Shown here one piece after another: positions 36,600 to 48,394 of a DNA stretch of 64,000 nt. A program made the translations under genes and the position numbers. How positions within the stretch are numbered: position 1 is the stretch's first letter; each line of letters starts with the position of its first letter. Under the pieces are notes generated by a model, which saw only the letters and a list, made by a program, of their open reading frames with translations, was not told the origin of the DNA and made no database searches. Source of the stretch: Austropuccinia psidii (lineage: Eukaryota; Basidiomycota; Pucciniomycetes; Pucciniales; Sphaerophragmiaceae); NCBI GenBank assembly GCA_023105745.1, contig JALGQZ010000011.1:18316975-18380974 (forward strand), written 5' to 3'.

Positions 36600-37329
36600 T
36601 AAAATGAACAAGAATCAAGATTTGAAGATGAAAACTTGGGGCAATTGAAAGAATGCTTGAAGTCAAAGTCAAGATCAATATCTTGAGGGAAATCGATAAA
36701 AATCAAGAAATCAAATGAGATCTTCAGGTAAATCAATCAACTAAATATCAAGTGAAAACTTGAAGTTAATGAATCAAATATATCAAATCAATAAAAATCA
36801 AAATTTGGCAGAATCAATCAATCAATCAAATGAATTCTTGAGGGAAAATCAATTTACGTCAAAAATCTTGATGTGAAAAATCAGCAAAATCAATGAAATC
36901 TTCAGGTCAATCAATTTTCTTGAGGTCAATATCAATTTATGTCCAATCAATGAATCAAATCAAAATCAAGTGAGTTCTTCTTTAAAAATCAAAATTCTTG
37001 AAGAATGAATGAAATATGAATCTTGATGTGAAGAATGTGTCTGAATAACTTGATGAAAAATTTGAAAATCAAATGAAAATTAAGATGACTCCTGAATTAT
37101 GAATGAATTAAAATGATGATTTGAGAAATATTTAAAGAGAGAAATAAAAAAAAAATTGGGGTCAGCTTTCAATTTTCAGAATGAAGAATTAATGAGAGAA
37201 AATTGAGAGGTGATGACAAATCAGAAGGTTCATAAGCATTAAAGAGTCATAATTTCAATGAAATGAGTGAATGAAATTATAAAGAAAGAATGAACAAAAT
37301 GAAAATAAATTATGAGCTAATTAATATAA
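36600..37329 (-). other. Gypsy-3 leader, low-complexity AATCAA-rich tract
   Basis: Between 5' LTR and gag lies about 730 nt of degenerate AATCAATCAAAT / TCTTGAGG repeats (densest 36690-37100) without an ORF. No clear tRNA primer site adjoins the LTR at 37330. Confidence 0.65.
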
Positions 37330-38457
37330 TGTCACAGGGGCTCTTGGACAGAAAAACAAGAGTGGCCTGGCACTCCGCAATCAGGGAACTCACTTGGAAG
37401 ACTCCAAAGAATAAAGAAAATAAAATAAAATAATAAATTTCTCTAAGAAGGATGAAAGTACAAAGATGAGATGCAATAAGAGAAATGAGAATACAAATGG
37501 TAAAAGAGCCAACCAATTAAGTCCTTAATCACTGTTTCAACCTGCCAAAATGAACAATGGAATTAGTAAGGATATGACCACCAAATATCCATTGACAGGC
37601 TAATAAAGAATAAGAGAAAAGGTGCTAAAATACTGACTTGATAATATCAGTATTCACTTAACCAAATGCTAAGATAAATAAAGATAAAATGAAATCAAAA
37701 TATACTAATTAACTGGGGAAAAACCCCCCAGGGTGGAAAGGGTAGCTGGTATATGTGAAAAGTTGGGAGCTTGAGTTCTTCAGGCTGAAAACTGATCTGT
37801 ATTGATCCTTGAGGCTGTATTTATTGTTTTGGAAATTGATACAGCTGGCTAATATTGAAATTGAAACGGGTTGAATGAATTTCCCAGACTTGAAAATGAA
37901 ATACAGTTCTTGATGGATCTAGACTGTATTGAAATGAAGGTGGTCGCCAAGATGGATTGAGTGGAGCTTTGACACTTGACAAATGAATGAATGAACTGAA
38001 TGAACTTCCTCTTGAATTCCTTGAGAATGGTTGAACAGTATTGCCTTGGAGGAATACTGTGAATGAAATTTTTCAATGACGTCTTGATGGCTTGATTGGT
38101 CTGTGATGCTGAAACACATGCTCTTGAGCCTTGATGAGTCCTCTGAATGATTGGGTGCCTTGATGATGTGATGATATGTTGGAAAATTTTAATCACCATT
38201 TAATATTTCCACCATTGAATTGCTGTTGAAAAATGATGCATAATGATATATAACATCATTTATGGCATATTGGTTCATTGGAAAAAAGCTTATGTCGAAA
38301 GGTCTTGAGATGAAAAGACAGAGGGGAAAAAGATGGATGTGATGGCTTCAGAGCTTGGAAAGGTGTTTCTGGGTCCTTTGGGGCTTTTGGCCACTTTTGC
38401 GTTCTGAGCCACAAACTGGCCCAAAGGGCGGGAAAGTGTCTTTTGGACACTTTGGAT

Positions 38458-38513
38458 CAAAGTGCGCAAAATTGCGCAAAATGTGCAAATATGTGCAAAT
38501 GCGCAAAAATGCG
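38458..38513. repeat. GCGCAAA-type microsatellite, gypsy-4 target
   Basis: Units such as TGCGCAAAA, TGTGCAAAT and TGCGCAAAAA repeat up to the insertion point and continue at 48073-48115. This is a rare CpG-containing repeat in a CpG-poor region. Confidence 0.8.
38509..38513. repeat. Target-site duplication of gypsy-4 (ATGCG)
   Basis: ATGCG is repeated at 48073-48077. It lies in a microsatellite containing several ATGCG words, so the match is slightly less decisive. Confidence 0.8.
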
Positions 38514-39938
38514 TGTCAGGATGAAACTATGAAAGAGTGGTAATGTAGGCTATTTACAACTCAAACTATGTTTGTGACACGGTAAAAATGCTTTAAGAAG
38601 GTTTTGAGATGATTAAGAATAAATTAGAAGGGCTTTATTATAGTGGTTATAGTGGTGGTGAGCGCTGTTGAAAGCCCTGGGTGCAGCTTTATCTGTTGGG
38701 TTACAATAATAAAAGACTACAATAATTAAAACTTATAATTATACCTGATTATTAACCAAGAGTAAAACTGTTTTGACAGTTTACTACGTAGGTTATTCAA
38801 GGGCAGGATGAAGAAAGGCTTTTGGCTGTGAAAAACCCTCCTTTTATCCTGAAATTGAGGTGGAAAGGCTGCTAGACCTTTCCACGTAGAGGAAGTGAAG
38901 ATTTTTCAACCTCTATGACAGGCTTGTGGTTTGCAAACAGCCTGTATGCTCTGTATTGGGCTCAGATGTGGTTTTGAAACCACATCTTGGTGGTTTTCAC
39001 CAATACAGGGGGAAATTTTTCATCTGGGGACCTCACAGCCTGATTCTGACGTGTTTGCCGCGTAGGATGCTGTATAGAAACTGTATGGGACCCCAGTATT
39101 GACTGACATATGAGGTATTGAAGTAAAAACATGCTTCTTTGTCTATTTGACACCTCATATTCATGGTTATAGGATATTATCCCATGGTAAGGCTGTATAT
39201 GACAGCAGGTGGGATTTTGACCTTAAAATGTTCATAACTCAGTTTTTGAGATATCAAGCTCAAAATTGGTTCATTGAATACGTCTGTATGAGCTCTACAC
39301 AATGGTACCCAACTTGACATGGTTATCATTAAATATGACAAAGTTATCCCATGTACAAGTATTTTTGTACATTGGTGTGGTTTGGGCAAAAGCTGTATTA
39401 AGCTTGTTTGGCCAATAACTTCTGTTGTAGTTGAGCTATGAGGAAATGGATGGCACCATCAGATAGCCCTGATTGTGCTCTTTTCAAAAAGACCCCACTT
39501 TAAGTATCTCACACTAAAACTGGAAAAGTTAGATGAGAGGTGAATGTTTTGTTCACCCTTATTTGGTCTGAATTTGACCATAACTCAAGTAATACTGGTG
39601 CTAGCTCAGTTTGGCTAGCACCATTAGATATCCCTGGCTTAGAGCTTCATTTTGAATACCCATTTGATGGGGTTAAGCCTCTCCTTCTAGATTTTAGATG
39701 AGAGGTGAGAATTAAGGTTTATGCTCAGCAATAACTTTGGGCAGGAATAACTTTGTTATTTCTTGTCCTATGGTGATGGGACTTATATTTTCAGAAAGAG
39801 GTGAGTTTCCTCTTTCTTTTGATTCCTTTTGAGCTAATTTGGCTCAGCTCCATGTTTTGGTGGTATTTTGGCTATACCATTGGTTTATGGTATTTTGGCT
39901 GTCATGCTTGTGCTCTGGTTTTGAGTCACAGGCTGACA
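38514..39938 (-). repeat. Gypsy-4 3' LTR (long subtype)
   Basis: 1425 bp. It contains the ~50-bp block at about 39350-39400 that is missing from the 5' LTR, and the conserved palindrome at 38951-39008. It reads TAAATATGAC where the short subtype reads TACATATGAC. Confidence 0.93.
38951..39008. repeat. Two-tier palindrome in gypsy-4 3' LTR
   Basis: Outer arms CTGTATTGG and CCAATACAG, inner arms AGATGTGGTTT and AAACCACATCT. It is the same 58-bp layout as 4337-4394. Confidence 0.85.
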
Positions 39939-39977
39939 TACCCTCCTTCTAAAAAAGGCTCATCATAGATGAGACTG

Positions 39978-41387
39978 TTAAGTCCTCCTAGAGGCCCTTA
40001 ATCTCCTTAAATGAAGGTTTCCATCTGGTATGGCATCCTCTGCCAACCATTTGTCTTTGTCAGTTGGCTGGTTCTTGAACCTGACTAGATATTGTCTCTG
40101 ATCCTTCCCATTAAGTCTGATTTTTCTGGCCCTGATGATTTTACTCACAGGTCCAGGAGAGTCTTCTACTTCCACTATTTCTGGTGGAGTGATGTTTTTC
40201 TTCCTGGAAGGGAATTTATCCTCCTCTGTTTGGAAGTATGGTTTGACCAGGCTCATTGGAAAGACTGGGTGTTTCCTAGAAAACTCCTCAGTGAGCTTGA
40301 CCTCTACTGTATTCTTCCCTATCAACTTAATGATAGTGAAGGGCCCTACAAGTGAGTCTCTTATTTTCTTAGGTCCTTTGAGATTGTTAAAGTTCAGTGT
40401 AGACACTAACACCTGGTCCCCTTCCTTGAAGTCAGGTTCCATATGTGATTTGTCCCACCTTTGCTTGTTATACTCTTTGGCCTCAGCTATGCATTTGGCA
40501 GCAGTATCACAGGCTTTCTTCCACATATAATGGAAGTCTCTGGCTGTGGGGTGGATGGTCAGAAGATTTTTCTTCAAGTGATCCACAGGTAACAGGCGAT
40601 TCCACCCTTTCTCTACCAGTGCAGGTGTTTTTTCTGTGGTAGAGTGCTGGCTTGTATTATAAGCCAGTTGGACTGCTGGTAAGAGGGTGACCCAATCATG
40701 GGTGTACCCCTCATGGTCCTTGTATTCCATGCCATAGGCACAGAACCTCCTGAGGATGTCCTCCATTGTTTGGATCATCCTCTCAGCTAGGCCATCTGTT
40801 TGTGGATGGTAAGCTGTGGAAAAAGCAAGCTTGGTGCCAAGCATGTCATATAAATTGGTCCAAAATTCATATGTGAATTTTGGGTCCCTGTCACTAATTA
40901 TGATCTTAGGGACTCCACAGGTGGATATGATGTTATTCCAAAATAACAGAGCAGTGTCCATGGCTGTGTCCTCTTTATGGCATGGTAGAAATCTCATGCT
41001 CTTGCTGAACCTATCAACTATGATTAAGCAGGCATTGTAGTTTTCTTTGCCTCCTGGGACAAGTCCTGTGACCCAGTCCTTGTTGATGGTTTCCCATGGG
41101 TGCTTGGGTTCTTCTATGTGTTGAAGCAACCCATATTTCTTCCCATGTTTTCTATTTGCCTTTTGGCATCTTTCACAAGTGTTTATGTATTCACTCAACT
41201 CTTGCTCCCACTTGGGCCACCAAGCTGTGCTTGCTACCCTCTCTTTAGTCCTGTCCTCACTCATGTGTCCCATATAGGGGTAGTCATGGCATTCCTGCAG
41301 GATTAAAGAGATGTGGTCTCTGTCTATCACTGTGAGTGCACTGGTGTGCTTTTCTCTGTGATAAATCAGGCCATCTATAAGGAAGAA
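39978..41387 (-). pseudogene. Gypsy-4 integrase and chromodomain-like tail
   Basis: The frame continues in phase after the TAA at 41388-41390. Zinc region: [18 protein letters not shown] ... CERCQK (~41300-41180). Core: D in [11 protein letters not shown] (~41080), D in ISDRDPKFT (~40890) and E in [13 protein letters not shown] (~40785), all present. [11 protein letters not shown] block and a C-terminal chromodomain-like segment ([22 protein letters not shown], ~40110-40030) follow, ending RASRRT and a stop at 39978. The 3' polypurine tract and LTR come next. The integrase part is open for 450 codons; expression would need readthrough of upstream stops. Confidence 0.9.
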
Positions 41388-44300
41388 TTAATTGTCCTTA
41401 TAGGCCCTCAACCGGGGTTCCTCCAGCTGGGTTTCCAGTTCTGGGCTCCTGTATTTTTGTTGAAGGAGTTGGAGTAGTATGCTACACTGTTTGTGTATAG
41501 CATAAGATTTCAGTACTGCATTGAAAAATTCATTGTGCAGTTCTGAGAAACTTATTCCCAGTATGGGGGTTTCTGTCCCTTCTGAATCAGTGTTTCCACT
41601 GTCAAGGTTACCACTCCCTGGTGCCCATCCAGAGAATCTGAAGTTCTTCTTCCTATTTATTTCCATAAAATGGATAGGAATTTTTGCAGAAACTTCAGAG
41701 TCATAAGCTGGATTGCTTTTGACATTGTCCAGTGGCCATCTGCTAAGGCCATCTGCATTGGTATGGCTTTTACCTTTCTTGTATATGATGGTCATGTTCC
41801 CTCTATACTCCTGGATGGCTATTTGCCATCTCAGCATGTGTCTATTAGTAGTCTTCATGTTTAGTAAAGACTTCAAGGCTGTTCAGTCTGTGTAGACTTC
41901 AAAGACTGCACCCTCCAAATAATAATGGAGTTTTTCTAGAGCCCAGACTAGACATAGAAATTCTGTCTGGGTGGCCCTATACCTGGCTTCTGAATCTTTC
42001 AGCTGCCTGGAGATGTAACATATTACACCTTCTCTTGTTTCACCATCCACAATTTGTCTTTGGTGAAGGGCTGCTCCCAAGCCTTGTCTGCATGCTGCAT
42101 CTATATATAACTTGAATGGTAGTTCAAAGTCAGGCAAGATGAGCACAGGTGCATTTGTGAGTTCATATTTGATCCTCTCATATGCATCCCTCCTTTCCTT
42201 GGTTATTTCAAAAACTACATCCTTTGAGCATAACTTGTATAAACTACTAGTTATGTCTGCAAAGTTCTTAATGTGGTTTCTATAGTAGCTAGCAAATCCA
42301 AGGAAAGATTGCATCTCTTTGATGTTCTTTGGTACTAGCTTTTGCAGTACTGCTGCTACTTTGTTCTGGTCAATTGCCAGACTAAGATGTGATACTTTGT
42401 GTCCTAGAGCTAGTAGCTCTTGTTGGCCAAAACTACACTTTTTAAGTGAAATTTTCAGATTGATGGGTGTACATTTACTTAGCACTCTGTCTATGTATTG
42501 TACATGGTCTTCCCATGTCTCTGAGTATATAATGATATCATCAATATATACTACCATCCAGCCTTCCAATATTTCTTCTTGAAATATGGTGTCGATCATC
42601 CTTTGGAAGTGGGCTGGTGCATTCTTGATGCCAAATGGCATCCTGGTGTACTCATATATGCCCATATGGCATATGATTCTGAGTAATTTCATGGAGTTTG
42701 GTTTAACTCCATTTTGGTGGAAGCCTTTCATACAATCCATCTTGGTTATGTATTTGGCTTTGGCCAGCTTATCCAAGGCATGAGGTATCCTTGGTATACG
42801 GTACCTGTCTGCTTTTGTGTAGTTGTTCATGGCTCTGAAGTCTCCACACAATCTAGACTTGCCATCATGCCAGGTGATTAGGAGAGGAGTGGTGATTTCC
42901 ACTATTTCATTATGTCCAATCTTCCTAATGACATCCATGTCCAGGAGTTCATTGATATGTTTCTTAATCTCTTTCCTGGTTTCCAGACTTGCTGGATAAG
43001 GAGGTCTCCTCAGCATGGGTGGATAAGGTCTTTCCACATCCAGATATAGTTCTATATGATGGCCTTTAATCTTGCCTAGTGGTTCTTCACCAATGGCAAA
43101 TGCTGGTCTGTTCTTCCTCAGCATCTTCAGTAAACTTAGTTTTTGTTTACTGGTGAGGGTAGTGCTAAACTGTCCCTCCTTGAATTCCTTCAAGAGTTCT
43201 TCTAGTGGATCCTGTGAAGATATGTGGTATATATCAAGTGAAAATTTGTTTTCCTTGTTGGTACCAATGGTAATGTGCCTGTTTTTACTGTTGTAAATAA
43301 TCTGTTCCCAGTAAAAACCCTTGGATGTGGGCATCTTCAAGCACTACAATCTCTGGGTTGAGTCTGATATTACCTTTTCTGTGGGGTATAATTATCTCTT
43401 TGATAATTGTCCCAATAGAGGTCATCTTTCCAGATGCACTCTTAAAGTTCTTTGCCCTGGTGGGCAAGAGTTCTTTTTCCCAGTTTGGGAAGTGGTTATA
43501 CAGATAATTTCTGGCCACTATGGAGCAGTGTGCTCCACTGTCAATGATCAGTGGGTGCTGAGCATTGTCAATACATACAGTCATTTTTGTGGCTGTTCCA
43601 TGTATATATGCCATTCCTTTGGTTGGTGTAACCAGGAATGTTTGTGCATCTTGTGTGTGTTTACACAAGTTCTTGTTGGCAGTGTCTTGTGGCATGCCTG
43701 CTTCCAACTGTATATCCTGGATTTCTAGTGGGGTTTCCTCTTTGTATTCCACTAGAAATTCCTCTCTTGGGTCTTGATCATCATAAGATGGTTCTCTGAT
43801 GGCATCTCCCATAGAGTCTGATTCAGAATCCTCTGTTGGAGGTTCCTCTTCAGGGACTTTTTCTATAGCATAGACTTTTTCTTTGCCTTTGGACAGTTGT
43901 TGGCATAGTGGTCTGTTGAACCACAATTGTGACAAGAATTCTTCTTCCTTGCCACTTCTGTCACTCTTTCTCTGGGTTTGGCTTTAAACTCCACCCTGAA
44001 AGCTTGTTTCTCCTTGAAACTACTGCTTCTATATGGGGTGAATTTCCCCATATTAGTCCTTTTCCTTATGTCTTGTAAGGTATTGGCTATGTCATCTAGA
44101 GTGCAATTTTGGTTGCATCTGCATTTCACTGCATGCTCTAATTCTCCTGGCAGTTGTGTCAGATGTTTGTGATTCCTCATCTGGATGTTCATCTGAGGAT
44201 CAATGGCTTTAAGTCTTTTAGACTGTCTAACACACCACTCATATGGATCTTTGTCCACAGAGTATTTGTCATTTTTAAATGACATGGTCTCTTGCCATAT

Positions 44301-45747
44301 CCAAGTTCCATTACTGTACTTTTGAATTATTCGACTCTTCCACCATCGCCAGTTTCTTCTGCCATGGATTTCTTTCATTTCTGTGTACCATATACTTGCA
44401 TGACCTTTAAATGCAGTATTCAGTCTAGCAGTAATCCAGTAATCTGGTATGCTTGGTACATCAATGAAGAGTCCATCAATATAATCTATGAGTTCCATAT
44501 GAACTCATATTCTCCTGATCCAGAGAATTTGGGCCTGCTTGAGGCCTCAGGAAGCTGTTTCAGGGCTTCCTTTTCTGAATAAGACATGCCATCTCCATCC
44601 TGGTATTGTGATGGAGATATTGTCTTATTCAACAACATGGCATCTGGTTTGATGTCATCTGGTTGATATGGATTATTCATAGCTTGGCCTTGTGGTTGAG
44701 GCTTCAAGATATGGTAGGCATTAAACAATTTGTTAATGTCTTGATCCAGACCCTCCCTGTCCCTTGTGCTGTGGTGTTGTTCTTCAAATACTTGGTTCAG
44801 TCTTTTTTTGGATTCTTCAGAGGCTTTGCTCAATTGAGCATATCCTTCTTGAAGATTCTAAACTATTTGTTCCAAGGAGGCTTGAGTTTGTCTCATCCTC
44901 TCTTGGTCAGCTTTAATTTCTGCAAATTGCTTTGCAGATTGTTCAGCATATTGGGACACTTGTAAACACAGTGTATCACTGTTGATGTTACTCTCAGATG
45001 TGACAATGTTATTTTCAGTCTGAGTGGGGGTAATGTTTCTATTACTAGGACTACTGATTCTAGAGTGGTTTACAACTACTTCCTGTTCTTGTGTACTTCT
45101 TTTACCAAATCTAACAGCTTCTGGATCATGGGGTCTGACTCTTTCCTCCTCTGGTTGAAGGGGGTTTTGTTCTTGCCCTTGTTTCCTTGTCTTCTCCTAG
45201 AAACTTCCTGGAATTGTGAAGAATGGTGACTCTTGGCCACTGATCTGCTGGTTTCTGAATGGTGTGAAGCCACTGGAGAGCTGATTTGGCCTCCTCCTTG
45301 TGAACCTGAAGGAATCTGAGTAGGCCCTGTCTGGGTCAACTGTTCTTCTATAGCTAGGATAGTGGCTTGATTCTCCCTTATCCTCTGTGCCCTTCCCTCC
45401 AGGAGTTGAAGTCTATCTCTTTGAGACAGATCTTCTGGCAACTTGATCCCAGTTCAGCCCAGTGAGTTGCTAGGTTGAACCTCTTGTTGTCCATGCTCCA
45501 TTGAAATAAATTTTTGAGGAGTTGGTGGATCTGAAGAACTTGATCCATATCCTTCCAGTCCTCTGGTTTGAGGTTTCTGTTGAATTGGAGTGTGAATGGC
45601 AAGGTTGATATTCTCTCCCTCATTGTTTTGCCATCCACCACTGTGTCCAGGGTGTCCTCTTTCAGGTCTTCTGGTTCTGGTCAATCCTCCTCTATCCTCT
45701 GGTTGGTTCCTTTTGAAGCCAAGGTCTCTGAGGTATACAGGGGACAT
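41388..45747 (-). pseudogene. Gypsy-4 gag-pol (Gag, protease, RT, RNase H), broken
   Basis: It starts at ATG 45747 (MSPVYLRDLGF). Damage in order: TGA 45454-45456; ~50-nt deletion near 45425; TAG 44858-44860; frameshifts near 44505 and 43880; 23-nt deletion near 43300; TGA 41883-41885; TAA 41388-41390. Domains: capsid (ELIDYIDGLF, ~44490), CCHC knuckle CHNCGSTDHYANNC (~43920), protease IIDSGAHCSIV (~43535), RT with DCMKGFHQNG and intact YIDD (~42550), RNase H (IDAACRQGLGAAL, ~42100). The last two stops occur at the same codons in gypsy-5. Arg codons are nearly all AGA/AGG because CpG is almost absent. Confidence 0.92.
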
Positions 45748-45795
45748 ATCAGTGTCTGCAAACAGTCAACAACTTTATGTTCTTAGGGTATTTAC
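45728..45795 (-). other. Gypsy-4 predicted intron 2 (68 nt)
   Basis: The donor GTAAATACC and acceptor CCTCAG, with GTTGACTG as possible branch point, are identical in length and position to gypsy-5. It contains the short-ORF1 stop and the gag-pol ATG. Confidence 0.6.
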
Positions 45796-46095
45796 CTTTG
45801 ACTGCTCCTTGTACAAATTTATTGTCTGCTGATTTGGGCAGTTTGCCTTTGGAAGTTACAACTGGGTTAATACTTGTAATCTTCCCTGTACAAGTGGTTA
45901 AGGTTGGTTTACCTTGTATTGATGCAGAGTTTCGTGGTTTTCTACTTCTCTGAGTGGCTATTGGTTTCCACTTCTTGGCTGTGATGAGGCCTTCACAGTG
46001 CGTCTTTCCTTTGCCCTTGCTGCCCTCTGGTTCCGAGGGTGTCACTGGTGTGTTGGCCTGTGACTGGGTCTCAAGTGGGATAAAATTTTCTTCCA
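45749..46095 (-). pseudogene. Gypsy-4 ORF1, first coding exon
   Basis: The 115-codon frame MEENFIPLETQSQ... is basic and Ser/Thr/Lys-rich, and differs from the gypsy-5 version by roughly a dozen residues. The initiating ATG is absent from genomic DNA and would be formed by joining A 46643 to TG 46095-46094. Unspliced at intron 2 it stops at TGA, one base before the gag-pol ATG. Spliced, it continues in the frame of 45641-45378, but TGA (where gypsy-5 has TGT) interrupts it near 45680. Confidence 0.65.
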
Positions 46096-46642
46096 CTGAA
46101 ATAAAAGCAGGAAAAGGAGGGCTTATGTCAGTTAAGACTTCTCAAAAAATGCTGGTTTTGCACGTCTGAGATTGGCCTCTGGGCTTGTATGTTACTACAA
46201 TGTGCCCTGTATAATGACAGTGTAATTGAATCAACAATTCCACATCAGAATTACAGCTTTTTGTTACCCTGTCACACTGTTTGTGTGTCAGTATCCCTCA
46301 GAAACACTTGTGGTTTTCAAGTGTATTCTGTACAAGTGGTTTTGTATAAGTGTTATTGAGTTAACAATAAACTTAACCACGCCGCAACTGATGGTTTTTC
46401 AGTCAGTGGTGTCCTTATTCAGTCAAGAATACAGGACTTATTGATGGCTTATGTGTCTTTATATACAAAACACGCCAAAAATAGTTATATTCAGTGGGTA
46501 TTAACCACGTGAATAATACAATTATAATATGAGTATATATAAAAAAGGATAAATATATATAAAATATATATTTAAATAGAGAAATTACGCCTAAAAAAGA
46601 TAAAACACTTATCAATAAGTCATAAAAAGAGAAAAGACTTAC
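46096..46642 (-). other. Gypsy-4 predicted leader intron (547 nt)
   Basis: The donor GTAAGTC is preceded by TTGTAAA. The acceptor is a pyrimidine-rich TTTATTTCAG with upstream CTGAC branch-point candidate. Exact homologue of the gypsy-5 intron, one nucleotide longer. Confidence 0.65.
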
Positions 46643-46692
46643 TTTACAAGGTCCAAAAAAAAAAGGTTAAAAACACGGCCAGGCCCCCAAAG

Positions 46693-48072
46693 AGTCAGGA
46701 TGAAATTATGAAAGAGTGGTAATGTAGGCTATTTACAACTCAAACTATGTTTGTGACACGGTAAAAATGGTTTAAGAAGGTTTTGAGATGATTAAGAATA
46801 AATTTAAAGGGCTTTATTATAGTGGTTATAGTGGTGGTGAGTGCTGTTGAAAGCCCTGGGTGCAGCTTTATCTGTTGGGTTACAATAATAAAAGACTACA
46901 ATAAGTAAAACTTATAGTTATAACTGATTATTAACCAAGAGTAAAACTGTTTTTGACAGTTTACTACGTAGGTTATTCAAGAGCAGGATGAGGAAAGGCT
47001 TTTGGCTGTGAAAAACCCTCCTTTTATCCTGAAATTGAGGTGGAAAGGCTGCTAGACCTTTCCACGTAGAGGAAGTGAAGATTTTTCACTCTCTATGACA
47101 GGCTTGTGGTTTGCAAACAGCCTGTATGCTCTGTATTGGGCTCAGATGTGGTTTTGAAACCACATCTTGGTGGTTTTCACCAATACAGGGTGAAACTTTT
47201 CATCTGGGGGCCTCACAGCCTGATTCTGAGGTGTATGACATGTAGAATGCTGTACAGAAACTGTATGGGACCCCATTATTGACTGACATATGAGGTATTG
47301 AAGTAAAAACATGCTTCTTTGTCTATTTTACACCTCATATTCATGGTTATGGGATATTATCCCATGGTAAGGCTGTATATGACAGCAGGTGGGATTTTGA
47401 CCTTAAAATGGTCATAACTCTCTCAGTCTTTCGGATATCAAGCTCAAAATTGGTTCATTGAATAGCTCTGTATGAGCTCTACACAATGGTACCCAACTTG
47501 ACATGGTTATTATTACATATGACAAAGTTATTTAAGCTTGTTTGGCCAATAACTTCTGTTGTAGTTGAGCTATGAGGAAATGGATGGCACCATCAGATGG
47601 CCCTGATTGTGCTATTTTCAAAAAGACCCCAGTTTAAGTATCTCACACTAAAACTGTAAAAGTTAGATGAGAGGTGAATGTTTTGTTCACCCGTATTTGG
47701 TCTGAATTTGACCATAACTCAAGTAATACTGGTGCTAGCTCAGTTTGGCTAGCACCATTAGATAGCCCTGGCTTAGAGCTTCATTTTGAATACCCCTTTG
47801 ATGGGGTTAAGCCTCTCCTTCTAGATTTTAGATGAGAGGTGAAAATTAAGGTTTATGCTCAGCAATAACTTTGGGCAGGAATAACTTTGTTATTTCTTGT
47901 CCTATGGTGATGGGACTTATATTTTCAGAAAGAGGTGAGCTTCCTCTTTCTTTTGATACCTTTTGAGCTAATTTGGCTCAGCTCCATGTTTTGGTGGTAT
48001 TTTGGCTATACCATTGGTTTATGGTATTTTGGCTGTCATGCTTGTGCTCTGGTTTTGAGTCACAGGCTGACA
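46693..48072 (-). repeat. Gypsy-4 5' LTR (short subtype)
   Basis: 1380 bp. It lacks ~50 bp at about 47530 and shares this gap and TACATATGAC with the 3' LTR of gypsy-5, not with its own partner. The first base is A instead of T (AGTCAG). Palindrome at 47131-47188. Confidence 0.92.
47131..47188. repeat. Two-tier palindrome in gypsy-4 5' LTR
   Basis: Same inner and outer arms as in the other LTRs of the family. Confidence 0.85.
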
Positions 48073-48077
48073 ATGCG

Positions 48078-48394
48078 CAAATGTGCAAAATGCGCAGAAA
48101 TGCGCAAATGAGCATTATTAGTGAAAATGGCCAAAACAGCAATTTGGGCCATTTCCCCTGGTCTTGAGGGAAATGACCAGATATACCCAATTGGGCATAA
48201 ATTGCTGCCATGGCTTCTGGAGTGAGGTGAAGGTCCATGAAGGCCCCAAAAGGCAAATTGCCATAAATGGTCCATAAGATGATGAAGTGGCCATATTGGC
48301 CACTGGTGATGGATATGGCCAATTGTCCATAAAAGGACTGTGGCTTGATATGCCATATGGGGATCCAAGGAGGTGAATTGCCATGGTTGTGACA
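48078..48394 (-). repeat. Gypsy-3 5' LTR, second part
   Basis: It resumes the microsatellite after gypsy-4 and ends GGTTGTGACA, as at 30871. Confidence 0.8.

Larger units (their letters stand above)
37330..38513 (-). repeat. Gypsy-3 5' LTR, first part
   Basis: It begins TGTCACAGGGG, parallel to 29215. It is interrupted at 38513 by gypsy-4 and resumes at 48078. The last 60 bp before the break are a GCGCAAA/GTGCAAA microsatellite. Confidence 0.85.
38514..48072 (-). mobile_element. Gypsy-4: Ty3/gypsy element nested in gypsy-3 LTR
   Basis: LTRs 38514-39938 and 46693-48072 (TGTCAG...CTGACA; the inner end of the right LTR reads AGTCAG) enclose ORF1, gag-pol, integrase and a chromodomain-like tail on the minus strand. 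It is the same family as gypsy-5, in inverted orientation 6.9 kb away. ATGCG duplications flank it. Coding frames carry stops, deletions and frameshifts, so it is inactive. The two LTRs belong to different subtypes. Confidence 0.95.
29215..48394 (-). mobile_element. Gypsy-3: decayed Ty3/gypsy chromovirus
   Basis: LTRs of one family (TGTCACAGGGG...GTTGTGACA) stand at 29215-30871 and 37330-48394, the latter split by gypsy-4. Between them a minus-strand gag, protease, RT, RNase H, integrase and chromodomain are readable but broken. Outer flanks CTGTG (29210-29214) and CAGGG (48395-48399) do not match, and the LTRs are clearly diverged, so the element is old or recombinant. Confidence 0.88.

Noticed and set aside
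42319..43728. Plus-strand ORFs inside gypsy-4 pol, for example 43321-43728 (135 codons)
   Set aside because: They are mirror frames of the minus-strand protease/RT; the identical antisense frame in gypsy-5 reflects conserved coding on the other strand.
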